The position numbers were made by a program, and so were the translations under genes. The notes under the pieces are model-generated. The model was not told where the DNA came from. It did no database searches and worked only from the letters and a program-made list of their open reading frames with translations. This document shows, piece after piece, positions 28,910-37,553 of a stretch of DNA of 64,000 nt. The stretch is from Phycisphaerae bacterium (GTDB lineage Bacteria; Planctomycetota; Phycisphaerae; Sedimentisphaerales; Anaerobacaceae), in the NCBI GenBank assembly GCA_016782865.1, contig JADHXR010000004.1, forward strand, positions 23,781 through 87,780, given 5' to 3'. How positions within the stretch are numbered: position 1 is the stretch's first letter; each line of letters starts with the position of its first letter.

Positions 28910-28938
28910 ATTGTACCGAGAATCAGTCGATGACTCAA
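28910..28938 (-). promoter_or_regulatory. sigma-70-like promoter of sigma/kinase cassette 2
   Basis: Minus strand: TTGAGT (28938-28933), 17 bases, TACAAT (28915-28910). Transcription would begin near 28903, about 33 bases before ATG 28870. Conservation in the duplicated copy supports it. Confidence 0.65.
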
Positions 28939-29063
28939 ATGCTGCTTGCCACTTGCCCGGATTTCGTGCCTATTCTTGACCGATCCCACCAACCGGTCAG
29001 ATCAAATTACAGACTTGACAGACCTGGCTTCATAGAGGATTCAATGAACGTCTCCAAACAATA

Positions 29064-29095
29064 AGGGCTGACAACTCTCTCAAGTTGCCAGCCCT
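29064..29095 (-). terminator. terminator-like hairpin, family copy 3
   Basis: Minus-strand stem AGGGCTGGCAA with TTGTCAGCCCT, 27 bases after the Kelch gene stop, followed by TTATTGTTT. The inner pairs are CAA/TTG here and CAG/CTG in the other two copies, a compensatory change. Confidence 0.8.
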
Positions 29096-29122
29096 CGAAG
29101 CACTTACTGCACAAAGCATCAA

Positions 29123-30865
29123 CTAAGGTCTCACTGCCCGGTTGTAAATGCGGACGTCGTCAATCAGGCCCCAGAAGTAGGTTCCGGGCGCCATAGCTTT
29201 GCCCGTACCGATGTAAAAACCGTTTGCTGGACTTTCTAAGCCATCTTGCGTGTCTTCAGCCACCGCGACGCCATCAACGTAGAGCGTTCTGTACAAACCA
29301 TCCCAGACGAAACCTATCCGGTGCCAGTCTCCATCGGCTATCACTGTTTCGGATCGTAGGTGGGTGGCGGAACGACCTGCGTTTGTAAGTTCCGTCATCA
29401 AATGACCTGTCAGCGGATCGAGAGACAGCCAATCCGGTCCGGCTGGCTCCGAGATAATTCCTTGCCCAGCAGCGCCACCCTGGACCCAGGCTAAAACACT
29501 GAGCGGTCCATCTGCTGGATTCAGAGGCGGGCCGGCAACGACGACATCATCTACTCCGTCTAACTGAATCGCGCCATTGACTTGTCCAGCATCCGGCTGC
29601 CAAACAGGACCGCCAATGACAAATCCGAGGTTGTCTCCGACACTGTCCTGGGCGATATCACCTTCTGTCTCATCCAGTGCCCAGTGAGCTACGAGCGTAG
29701 GATCGTTTATCTCCTCAAATAGATGCTCAGAAAGGAAGATCAGGTCCTGGACATCGACTATGCCGTCTCCGAAAGGCAGCGGGGCGATATCATAGAGTGC
29801 GTTGTCTGTGTGCCAGTGGTCCGCCATGGTGGACATGTCCGCACCATCAACAATTCCATCGCCGTTGAAGTCAGGTGATGCGACCCTGAGTCCGGTGTTA
29901 TATTCCCACACGGTTGAGAGACCCGCGCCAAAGGGGTAGGGTACTGACGTTCCACCAATGACATAGATCCTCCCACCCACTGTGCTGGTACCCATGCCGC
30001 CCATTCTGACCGGCATGTCGTCTTTTACTGTCCAGGTATCCGTCGCTGGATCATATTGGAACAATGAGGCTGTATCAATGCCACCCCTACTGGCACTTCC
30101 ACCGAAGGCATAGATTTTCTCATCTACCACACTGGTGGCTGCAGTTCTTGGAGCTGGCATATCAGCTTTCTTCGTCCACGTGTCTGTCACTGGATCATAC
30201 TCTTCTACAGTCGAAAAGGCTGGCCATGTTTTTTCTGGTATCCCGCCGATGGCGTATATCTTCCCATTAACGACACTGGTGGATAACAATTGTCTTGCGG
30301 TTGGTATGTCAGCTTTCTCTGTCCAGGTGTCCGTCGCCGGATCATACTCCTCCACGGTTGCTAACGTGTCACCAATTGTACGACGGTAACCTCCGATAGC
30401 ATAGATTTTCCCATTCACCACACTGGTGGTTAAAGCATCTCTTGGTGCTGGCATATCAGCCTTCTTCGTCCATGCGTCTGTCGTTGGATCATACGCTTCT
30501 ACGGTGGCAAGCGCAGTTCCTCCTGGCCAATAAGTTTCACCTCCTATAACGTATATCTTCCCGTCCACCACGCTGGCGGCTAGAAAGACTCTTGCTGTTG
30601 GCATGTCAGCTTTCTCTGTCCAGGTATCTGTCGACGGATCATATTCTTCTACCTTTTTAGATTTAGAGCCACCGATACCTCCGATAGCGTAGATTTTCCC
30701 ATCCACCACACTGGTGGATACGCCCCATCTTGGGGTGGGCATATCAGCCTTCTGCGTCCAGGTGGCTGCTCTCGCACTCCCGGCACTGCTGAGTACAATA
30801 GCGGTCACCAATCCAACTAAGGCGAATGTGATTTTGGTTGTCTTAAAACGATTGTCTGTCTTCAT
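29123..30865 (-). CDS. secreted Kelch propeller with dockerin-like and LamG domains
   Basis: A 580-residue exported protein. After the signal (ITFALVGLVTAIVLSSAGSARA) come six Kelch repeats (TWTQKADMPTPRWGVSTSVV, DGKIYAIGG; about 35-330). A two-part dockerin-like segment follows (DFNGDGIVDGADMSTMADHW and FGDGIVDVQDLIFLSEHLF). A LamG/concanavalin-like domain ends the protein (LVAHWALDETEGDIAQDSVG ... GLIDDVRIYNRAVRP; about 395-580). It is probably a surface glycan-binding protein. TAAGGAG precedes ATG 30865. Its LamG end is the intact relative of relics at 17536 and 21661. Confidence 0.88.
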   Translation of the reverse strand: MKTDNRFKTTKITFALVGLVTAIVLSSAGSARAATWTQKADMPTPRWGVSTSVVDGKIYAIGGIGGSKSKKVEEYDPSTDTWTEKADMPTARVFLAASVVDGKIYVIGGETYWPGGTALATVEAYDPTTDAWTKKADMPAPRDALTTSVVNGKIYAIGGYRRTIGDTLATVEEYDPATDTWTEKADIPTARQLLSTSVVNGKIYAIGGIPEKTWPAFSTVEEYDPVTDTWTKKADMPAPRTAATSVVDEKIYAFGGSASRGGIDTASLFQYDPATDTWTVKDDMPVRMGGMGTSTVGGRIYVIGGTSVPYPFGAGLSTVWEYNTGLRVASPDFNGDGIVDGADMSTMADHWHTDNALYDIAPLPFGDGIVDVQDLIFLSEHLFEEINDPTLVAHWALDETEGDIAQDSVGDNLGFVIGGPVWQPDAGQVNGAIQLDGVDDVVVAGPPLNPADGPLSVLAWVQGGAAGQGIISEPAGPDWLSLDPLTGHLMTELTNAGRSATHLRSETVIADGDWHRIGFVWDGLYRTLYVDGVAVAEDTQDGLESPANGFYIGTGKAMAPGTYFWGLIDDVRIYNRAVRP

Positions 30866-30950
30866 TTTTCTTACTCCTTAAAATTTGGCGTTCTTTTCGG
30901 TTGTTGCTATTAATTTCCAATTTTGTTCATCTGCTCACTGGAGGACGTCT
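30866..30950 (-). repeat. duplicated secreted-gene leader (second type), copy a
   Basis: The segment upstream of ATG 30865 (TAAGGAGTAAGAAAA and the following AT-rich block with GTTCATCTGCTC) is nearly identical to 32108-32190 upstream of ATG 32107. A third, partial copy lies at 32253-32297. Confidence 0.7.
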
Positions 30951-30974
30951 GAGAACTGCTCCTCACCTCCCCTT

Positions 30975-31006
30975 TCCCGTCCCGACAGCTATCTATCGGG
31001 ACGGGA
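30975..31006 (-). terminator. 11-bp perfect hairpin after the NHL-like gene
   Basis: TCCCGTCCCGA (30975-30985) pairs exactly with TCGGGACGGGA (30996-31006), 28 bases after the stop at 31034 on the minus strand. No T-run follows, so termination may need help. It is related to the hairpin at 32218-32251. Confidence 0.55.
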
Positions 31007-31033
31007 TAAAGGGATATAGTGCGTGAGTACTCT

Positions 31034-32059
31034 CTATTTGAATACCTTCACCACTTCGGACTGAACCAAAGTGGGATCGGCACCTTCGGCAGTAAGCTCT
31101 AAATAGTGTGTATTAATGGCGTAGATGCAGGTGCCAAATCCTATGATCGTGGTCGGAATCGCAAAATCATCACTCTCTATATACTTGATGAACGTGCCTT
31201 GGGTAAGATCATCCGACAACTCCACAACGGCAATCCTTCCGAGCGGGAAGTTGGAAAAATTCTCGCAAATGTAAAGTGTACGGCCATCCATGTAGAGTCC
31301 GTCACCATTTACGAATGATGTTGCACTTCCCTGGATGTTTACCGGAGATGAGGCTCCACTTTCGGTATCCACCAGGTAAAGAACGCCTGTGTTAATATTA
31401 ATCACCACCAGTTCTTTGCCATCGTAATTTCCCACAAGACCATTCGCATTGATTTCGCCAGGGACTATCTCGAAGCCTGTCATTTCAATTTTTTCTACAG
31501 CAGATGAAAAAACTTTCCCATCATTTTCAAGTGGTATCTTGTACAGGGTCGTACTAAGAGAATCCGTACAATACACGGCCGTGTCCGTGACCAATACGTC
31601 ATTTATGACCATGTCATCACCGAAAATGATTTCTCCCAACAATCGTCCGCTGGAGCCGGCGTAAACTTTGACTCCCTCTTCCAAGTTCCCTAGATGCCCT
31701 GTTGCGGCATAAAGATAATCTGTACGCGCATCATAGGACAAACCAGCCACCTGTTTTCCTGTAGGCGGCACGAGAAGCTGACCTTCTCCGGTAACTAAAT
31801 TTCCCTTGTAAATAGCTCCGGCATTAGTGAGATTACCTGAAAAGGACATGGAGCCAACAAAGAAATCCTGATCCTTGCCCAGCTCGATTCCCTCGGCTTC
31901 GAATCCAAGAGGAATTGGAAGCAGATCCGGCCAAATGACTCGGCTGGTTTGGTCTATCTCATGCGCCGGCACGGTTGTGCTAAGGGTTGCTGTTAGTATG
32001 ATCGCTGCGGCAAGCAGCACGGCACTGCGATGTAAATGATTTGTGATTGTATTCTTCAT
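31034..32059 (-). CDS. secreted NHL/SMP-30-like beta-propeller protein
   Basis: A 341-residue exported protein. The signal is HRSAVLLAAAIILTATLSTTVPA. The body has propeller-like blades such as PLGFEAEGIELGKDQDFFVG, GLSYDARTDYLYAATG and INANGLVGNYDGKELVVIN, resembling NHL or SMP-30/gluconolactonase-like folds. No catalytic residues could be assigned. ATG 32059 follows AAGGAGAATCGAATC. An in-frame ATG at 32107 also has its own AAGGAG and would add 16 residues before the signal. The dual starts arise because a leader copied from the Kelch gene has been joined upstream. Confidence 0.75.
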   Translation of the reverse strand: MKNTITNHLHRSAVLLAAAIILTATLSTTVPAHEIDQTSRVIWPDLLPIPLGFEAEGIELGKDQDFFVGSMSFSGNLTNAGAIYKGNLVTGEGQLLVPPTGKQVAGLSYDARTDYLYAATGHLGNLEEGVKVYAGSSGRLLGEIIFGDDMVINDVLVTDTAVYCTDSLSTTLYKIPLENDGKVFSSAVEKIEMTGFEIVPGEINANGLVGNYDGKELVVININTGVLYLVDTESGASSPVNIQGSATSFVNGDGLYMDGRTLYICENFSNFPLGRIAVVELSDDLTQGTFIKYIESDDFAIPTTIIGFGTCIYAINTHYLELTAEGADPTLVQSEVVKVFK

Positions 32060-32107
32060 GATTCGATTCTCCTTAGCTGTTTGTTCTAAAGTATTTGCTG
32101 TCTTCAT

Positions 32108-32190
32108 TTTTCTTACTCCTTAAAATTAGGTGTTCTTTCCGGTTGTTCCTATTGGTTTCCAATCTTGTTCATCTGCTCAATAGAGGGCGT
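32108..32190 (-). repeat. duplicated secreted-gene leader (second type), copy b
   Basis: Aligns base for base, with few changes, with 30866-30950, including the ribosome site and the first codons ATGAAGACAG. It precedes the in-frame start at 32107. Confidence 0.7.
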
Positions 32191-32217
32191 TGAGATCAGG
32201 CCCTCACGTCTCCTGCG

Positions 32218-32251
32218 CTCCCGCCCCGATAGAACTCTATCGGGACGGGAG
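32218..32251 (-). terminator. hairpin after the beta-helix gene, relative of 30975-31006
   Basis: CTCCCG-N-CCCGATA pairs with TATCGGG-N-CGGGAG. The internal mismatch on the plus strand is a G-T wobble on the minus strand, so the minus-strand transcript is the likely carrier. It lies 99 bases after the stop at 32350. Confidence 0.6.
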
Positions 32252-32252
32252 C

Positions 32253-32297
32253 GTTGCTATCGGTTTCCAGTCTTGTTCATCCGCTCGGTGGAGGGGA
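32253..32297 (-). repeat. partial third copy of the second leader type
   Basis: Contains GTTTCCAGTCTTGTTCATCC, as in copies a and b, but has no ribosome site or start attached. It is located between the hairpin and the stop of the GC-rich beta-helix gene and suggests unequal recombination. Confidence 0.55.
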
Positions 32298-32349
32298 TAC
32301 ACTCGTTCGTTGAGCGGTCGCCGTGCAGCCCAGCGGAGCTAGTCGGAGC

Positions 32350-33666
32350 CTAAAGCCCGGACCATAGGGCGTTTCCCGTGTCAGGGGGAACGCTCCAGTC
32401 GTTGGCACTCTCCCAGGCCTGCTCCGTCCCCAACAGGATCACCTCCACGCCAACGACATCCGTGGAGCCGGGGCGGTTCACCCAGAACTTGCCCCCCTCG
32501 GCCCCTCGAACAAGGACCTCGATCGTCGCGCCCTCGGTCCCATCTCCCGCGGACCAATAGTGCGGCTCATCCCGAACGTCGACAAAAGGCTCGGCCCCCT
32601 CGGCGAGCAGCCTCCTGAAGGTGGGGTGGAGCAAGCTCATCGTGAGGTGGCAGTCCTTGAAGTTTCCCCCTGCGAAGCCGCTGAGGTACACCGCCTGTCC
32701 GTTCTCCTCGAAGAGGTCCGAACGGGATGTCCAGCTTCCGATGACCCCTTCGACCTCGCTCAGGGGCGGGTCTAGCCAACCGTTGGCCCCCATGAAGTAC
32801 TGGACCGCCCACCACAGGTTGTCGCGGAAGACGTTGTCGTTCGTCGAGACATCGACGTCGTTTCGTTGCCCGTTGAGGTTGGCCATGATCGTGAACCCCA
32901 TGAAGTTGCCTTCCCACCGACTGCGCTCGACGCTCGCCCGGATCCGGGTGTCGCTGACCTCCACCCCGTAATGGTCCCGATAATCGCCGCCCGACACGAC
33001 CTGACCGCCATGGTAGTTCCTGCGTGCGACGCACTGGCGGATGATCCCGTGGGTGCGCCCGCCCGGGGACACGTTGACGGTGAACCCCCTCCCGGTGTTA
33101 ATCGCGACGCACCCGATGATCTCCCCGCGACTGAGGCGGCCGTCGTCCGCCGACGTGATCTCGATGCCGGGGGGCCGGGTCCCCGGCCAGGAGGGGGGGG
33201 TATCGCACAGCACGGTGAGGCCGCGGATGGTGCAGTTCCGGCCCTGGACCGCCGGCTCCTCGTCGTAGTACCAGGTAAGCGGGGAGATGTTGATGATCGC
33301 TCCCGTTTCCAGGACGGCGTCCGTCGGGTCCAGCGGGACCCCGTCCTCGTCGAGCTCGAGTTCCAGCGAACTGACGAGGTTGTCGCCGGACTTGAGGCGG
33401 AGCGCGCCATTGAAGGGGCCCCGGCCCATATCGAGCAGGTACGTGTCCGGCGCGAGTACGATCGTGCTCGGCGTGTCGTCGGCCCGGTAGACTGCGTCGT
33501 AGATGTCCGCGTAGTCGCTGGGCACGTAGATCATCGGCTTCCCCGCCGCGACGATCGTATCCACGTCGACCGCTCCCATTATGCAGAGAGCGATTACAAA
33601 GCAAATAGTCGGCTTTCGCAGGAGCATGGAACTTCGTGGCAGAATGTTTGTAATTTGAGTTTTCAT
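32350..33666 (-). CDS. secreted right-handed beta-helix protein, GC-rich body
   Basis: A 438-residue exported protein. After the signal region (KPTICFVIALCIMGAVDVDTIVAAG) comes PMIYVPSDYADIYDAVYRADDTPSTIVLAPDTY, the usual first turn of a parallel beta-helix of polysaccharide-lyase type. Further turns follow to about residue 330 (NCTIRGLTVLCD, IRQCVARRNYHGG). No lyase residues can be named. From about residue 45 on the codon use is strongly G/C-ending, unlike the signal peptide, leader and neighbours, which suggests a transferred body joined to a local leader. ATG 33666 follows GGAGAATCGAATC, the same sequence as before ATG 32059. Confidence 0.75.
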   Translation of the reverse strand: MKTQITNILPRSSMLLRKPTICFVIALCIMGAVDVDTIVAAGKPMIYVPSDYADIYDAVYRADDTPSTIVLAPDTYLLDMGRGPFNGALRLKSGDNLVSSLELELDEDGVPLDPTDAVLETGAIINISPLTWYYDEEPAVQGRNCTIRGLTVLCDTPPSWPGTRPPGIEITSADDGRLSRGEIIGCVAINTGRGFTVNVSPGGRTHGIIRQCVARRNYHGGQVVSGGDYRDHYGVEVSDTRIRASVERSRWEGNFMGFTIMANLNGQRNDVDVSTNDNVFRDNLWWAVQYFMGANGWLDPPLSEVEGVIGSWTSRSDLFEENGQAVYLSGFAGGNFKDCHLTMSLLHPTFRRLLAEGAEPFVDVRDEPHYWSAGDGTEGATIEVLVRGAEGGKFWVNRPGSTDVVGVEVILLGTEQAWESANDWSVPPDTGNALWSGL

Positions 33667-34097
33667 GATTCGATTCTCCATTCTTGGTTTGTTTCTCGGT
33701 TTGCGGTATCATTGAAGGAGCCTTGACTCGGGCGCGCAAACCACTCGCCTGGGTTGGGCTGGGCCGGTGAGTTATTTGCATGGTCGTGCGATACTCGCCG
33801 GCTGCTTTTTTGAACTACAACATATTTGTAATTTTGCTTATGCAAGCTATTGACTCTTATATGGCATAACCTCCTTTCTAAGATCGGCAGCATCTGCTCC
33901 TGGTTTTGCAGGGTACATAGTTGATCCTTCTATTAATATTGCCTCGATGCACTGCGCGCACCTTCCACCTCATCACGCCGGCGTAGTCATTTAGCAAAGC
34001 GATTCGTCGTCGCCGCACGCAACATTCAAAAACACGTTGTATTCATAGGCCGGCTTGTCAACCGCCGGCGTAAACAGGGCTTCTTAGCGAGAAGGAT
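33667..34097 (-). promoter_or_regulatory. recurrent secreted-gene leader, copy L33, plus unassigned spacer
   Basis: On the minus strand AAAGGAGGTT with ATG 33863 opens a 6-codon ORF (ATGCCATATAAG...TAG). After an AT-rich spacer come GCCGGCGAGTATCGC, CTCACCGGCCC, GTGGTTTGCGCGCCCGAGTC and GATACCGCAAACC, in the same order as in L24. The part from about 33890 to 34097, behind kinase 3, contains no gene I can recognise. Confidence 0.5.
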
Positions 34098-37000
34098 TCA
34101 TAGCGATTTCTCCTTCTCGTGCCGTTCGGCCTCGAGGGCATTGATCCTCTCAAATGAAGGCGCTCGAAAGAAATAGGCGTTTCTTTTGACGTCGATTGCG
34201 CAGATCATGTTGCCATCCGGAGAAAATTGCACCGATATTAGCGTCCGTGTAACGCCGGTGCCGAATCTCGCGACTTCCTGCCGGGTCGAGACATCCCACA
34301 ATCTAAGCGCCCCTTTGCCGCTACTGCCCGAAACCAAACGCCGGCCATCCGGCGAAAAGGCAACACTGTGGAAGTCTCTGGGACCACGTACTTGGCCTGC
34401 GGGCTGGCGAGTTTTCCAGTCCCAGAGGCGGATGAAATCTCCTTCGGCGATCGAGGCCAGCAAGGTTTCGGTCGGCGAAACCGCGAAATCGTTTCCAAAC
34501 CCTCTTGAGTTGACACGAATCCGTGCTAATTCCTTCGATTGCGCCAGATCCCACAAAACCAAATGCGTGTTGCCGATTGCGCACAGAAGCATATCCGAAT
34601 CCTGTGGTATCGCACAGCGGACTTTCTCGAAATACTTCAAATGAAATCCGCTCTCCACCCTGGATCTCAATTGCCAGGTGTCGATATTCCACTTGGAGAT
34701 TTTGTCGCCAAATTCCAGGGCGACCAAAAACGTGCCGTCAGCCGAAAAACCCACCGGGAGAATCTGTCCCGATTGAACCTTTTGGTGGGCGACTACTTGA
34801 AGGTCTCCCGCGTCCAACACCCACAACTCTCCTGACCCTGTTCCCGCGATCAAATGGTCTCCATCCGGAGACAGAATGATCGAACTGTTTTCCCCGAGTT
34901 CGGGAGATAACGAATGTTCCTTCGAGAATGTTTTTGTTTCCCAAACGCTGACCAATCCGTTGTTGTTGATGGTGTAGAAAAACCGGCTGTCCGCTGAAAA
35001 AACCACTTCCTTGACCCGTTCATCCAACAGATGCTCTCTAAACGCCGGCAGCGGCGCATTTAGATCCCATTCCAGAATTTGTTTATCCGCACCTGCGCTG
35101 ACTGCCCGGGACGCGTCGGATGTCAGTGAAAAAAAGTGCACTCCCGATTGATGCCCTTTTAACACTCTGGTGGTGACCCGGCGCTGCATGTCCCAAACAC
35201 GCAGTGTGTGATCGGCGCTGGCGCTTATTAGCTGTTTACCGTCGGGCGTAAACAGTACCGAGGTCACCCAGGCATTGTGGCCTGTCAGCGGCGGTTCTGG
35301 CTCCCATGAGGCGGTATTCAGCACGCCAATCTCGCCTTTCTGAAATCCGGAACCAATGGCCACATAATGTGAATCAGGCGATATAGCTAAGCGAATATCA
35401 TCTTCTGGAGCAGGCTGCCGATGCACGATATCATTGGTGTCAAGGTTGATAATCGTCAGCCAGTCCGCTCCCCCTATGGCCAGCCTATGGCCGTCTGGAA
35501 AAAAGGCAATATCTTGACGGCCCCAAGGAGCCCGAACGGACCACTGATGGACGATTGCCTGCCGGCGCCAATCCCAAAGAACGGCTGCGGAAGGTCCAAT
35601 CGTGGCAAGCGTTTTATCGTCAGGCGAAAACGATAAAGAAGGAATTGCAGTCTCTGACGGGATCGTGGTTTCCAATTCCCATGTATCGGTATCATAAACG
35701 TGGATTTCGTTCACGCCGTTCTCACCGTTACGATGTAGAGCCAGATATTTCCCTGAATTCGAAAACGCGATTGCGCGCGCCGTTCCGCTGGGAAGGTGAA
35801 CGTCCTTCAGTTCCTCTCTGGTCTGGAAATTCCACAAACGCCGGATATGAGGCCGAAGCGTAGGCCCCGTTTGGAATCCGCTGGTTACCAGATATCGTTG
35901 ATCAGGGCTGATTCGCACTGCGAACACTTCACCCATATCTTCCGGCGTATCCCAGGTGTGAACGGCGTCACTTTGGGACTGCTCCCAGGCGTATCGCCAC
36001 TCCCAGCCGCGGAAGTCCGGTTCTTCAGGTTCTGGAACGTGTTGGCGCACGCTCTCCTGCACTCGGCCGATTAGGTTTTCCTCCAAAGCGCGAAACACCT
36101 GGGACATGTCGGAATTGTACGCGCGCCTCAGGGCGTTGACCTCACTTTCCTTGGCCTTGACCTCACTTTCCCTGGCTCTGCGTTCTTCTTGTACCGCTCT
36201 TTCGCGATCAGCGTCTGACTGCAGACGCTGTTTGTACTCGCGCTTGTGGGCGACATTCGCTATCCATGCCTGCCACGCGCTGATCCCCGTACCTAACAAT
36301 AAAGCGATGACAACAGCGGCGACGGCCGTGTAAACAACCTTGTTTCGACGCCAGACTTTCCGGAGTTGATAGACCACAGTCGGCGGACGGGCAATGACCG
36401 GTTCGTTGCTCAGATGCCTTACGACGTCCAGGGCCAGACCGTTGGCCGTCTCGTAGCGGCGCGACCGGTCCTTCTCCAGGCACTTCATCACGATCCAGTC
36501 CAGATCGCCGCGAAGAAGCCAGATCAACCTGGGTGAGTCTGTCGCATGACGGGTCGCCGTCGTGGATTGCTCTTGGATTTGAAGTGTTGCGAATTTGGTG
36601 CTTGGCTTGGGCGGCTCCTGTTCCCGGATGATCTTGCGCATCTGATCAATGCCCGACTGCATCAACTCCTTCGCATCAAATGGTGTTCTGCCCGTCAGAA
36701 GTTCGTAGAGCAACACTCCAAGGCTATAGATGTCCGAGCGGGTGTCGATGTCCAGCCCGCTCATCTCCGCCTGTTCGGGACTCATGTACGCAGGCGTGCC
36801 GATGAACTGATTATGCTGTGTGTAGATTGTCATCTCCGTCAGTTCCTGTTGTGTCGCCTTGGCTATGCCAAAATCAATGACCCTGGGCACTGGAACGCCA
36901 TCGTGCAATGTGATCAGGATATTGGAGGGTTTAATGTCCCGGTGGATAATCCCCTTCTGGTGAGCGTGCTGAATGGCATGACAAACCTTGATGAACAGAC

Positions 37001-37553
37001 CGAGACGGTCCTTGGTTGAGAGTTTCGCTTGATCACAATACTCGATGATAGGAATCCCTCTGACCAGTTCCATGACGAAATAGGGCCTACCGGTATCTGT
37101 CGATCCGGCATCCAGCACCTTGGCGATGTTCGGGTGGTCCATCATGGCCAATGCCTGGCGCTCGGCCTCGAAGCGGGCGACAACCTGTCTGGTATCCATC
37201 CCTAACTTGATGATTTTAAGAGCCACCCGCCTTTTCACAGGTTCCTTCTGCGCGGCCGCCCAGACCACACCGAAGCCCCCTTCGCCGATCTTTTCGAGCA
37301 GCTTGTATCGACCAATGACAGAACCGGGACCCTCAGTTAGAGCCGGATCTCCCAGTGTGACTTCCGCTTCCAGCGCTGGCGCCTCCATAAAATCTCCCGC
37401 CTGCTCGTGGGCTTTCAGCAGGTCCTCGACCTCCGCCCGCAGATCGGAATCCTCGCTGCAGGCCTCGTTAAGGTACGTCGCTCGCTCGGCGGTAGTCGAC
37501 TTTTCAAGCGCCTCGGCAAAAATCAGCTTAACATTTTTCGGTTCATCATTCAT
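34098..37553 (-). CDS. transmembrane Ser/Thr protein kinase with WD40 propellers (kinase 3)
   Basis: A 1151-residue paralogue. The kinase domain (83-385) carries IGEGGFGVVW, K113, HRDIKPSN (D206), DFG 227-229 and [11 protein letters not shown] transmembrane helix lies near 408-425. Unlike kinases 1 and 2 it has a charged coiled-coil-like stretch (about 436-480, RERAVQEERRARESEVKAKE) before the WD40-like repeats, which are more divergent (LATIGPSAAVLWDWRR, ISASADHTLRVWDMQ). Start ATG 37553 has GGAA about 8 bases upstream. The sigma gene ends 451 bases upstream on the same strand, a longer gap than in the other cassettes, and that gap is filled by degenerate repeats. Confidence 0.92.
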   Translation of the reverse strand: MNDEPKNVKLIFAEALEKSTTAERATYLNEACSEDSDLRAEVEDLLKAHEQAGDFMEAPALEAEVTLGDPALTEGPGSVIGRYKLLEKIGEGGFGVVWAAAQKEPVKRRVALKIIKLGMDTRQVVARFEAERQALAMMDHPNIAKVLDAGSTDTGRPYFVMELVRGIPIIEYCDQAKLSTKDRLGLFIKVCHAIQHAHQKGIIHRDIKPSNILITLHDGVPVPRVIDFGIAKATQQELTEMTIYTQHNQFIGTPAYMSPEQAEMSGLDIDTRSDIYSLGVLLYELLTGRTPFDAKELMQSGIDQMRKIIREQEPPKPSTKFATLQIQEQSTTATRHATDSPRLIWLLRGDLDWIVMKCLEKDRSRRYETANGLALDVVRHLSNEPVIARPPTVVYQLRKVWRRNKVVYTAVAAVVIALLLGTGISAWQAWIANVAHKREYKQRLQSDADRERAVQEERRARESEVKAKESEVNALRRAYNSDMSQVFRALEENLIGRVQESVRQHVPEPEEPDFRGWEWRYAWEQSQSDAVHTWDTPEDMGEVFAVRISPDQRYLVTSGFQTGPTLRPHIRRLWNFQTREELKDVHLPSGTARAIAFSNSGKYLALHRNGENGVNEIHVYDTDTWELETTIPSETAIPSLSFSPDDKTLATIGPSAAVLWDWRRQAIVHQWSVRAPWGRQDIAFFPDGHRLAIGGADWLTIINLDTNDIVHRQPAPEDDIRLAISPDSHYVAIGSGFQKGEIGVLNTASWEPEPPLTGHNAWVTSVLFTPDGKQLISASADHTLRVWDMQRRVTTRVLKGHQSGVHFFSLTSDASRAVSAGADKQILEWDLNAPLPAFREHLLDERVKEVVFSADSRFFYTINNNGLVSVWETKTFSKEHSLSPELGENSSIILSPDGDHLIAGTGSGELWVLDAGDLQVVAHQKVQSGQILPVGFSADGTFLVALEFGDKISKWNIDTWQLRSRVESGFHLKYFEKVRCAIPQDSDMLLCAIGNTHLVLWDLAQSKELARIRVNSRGFGNDFAVSPTETLLASIAEGDFIRLWDWKTRQPAGQVRGPRDFHSVAFSPDGRRLVSGSSGKGALRLWDVSTRQEVARFGTGVTRTLISVQFSPDGNMICAIDVKRNAYFFRAPSFERINALEAERHEKEKSL

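Noticed and set aside
8844..29095. Repeated GGGCTG hairpins as integron attC-like sites
   Set aside because: They lack attC core sites, follow genes at short distance with T-rich tails, and no integrase is present; terminator is the simpler reading.
32866..33726. 286-codon plus-strand ORF
   Set aside because: Produced by the very GC-rich third positions of the beta-helix gene on the other strand.
33663..33893. 76-codon minus-strand frame containing WFARPSQ, similar to ADWFARSK near 22810
   Set aside because: The similarity is explained by conserved leader DNA; copies L21 and L24 do not keep this frame, so it is kept as a leader and not called a gene.
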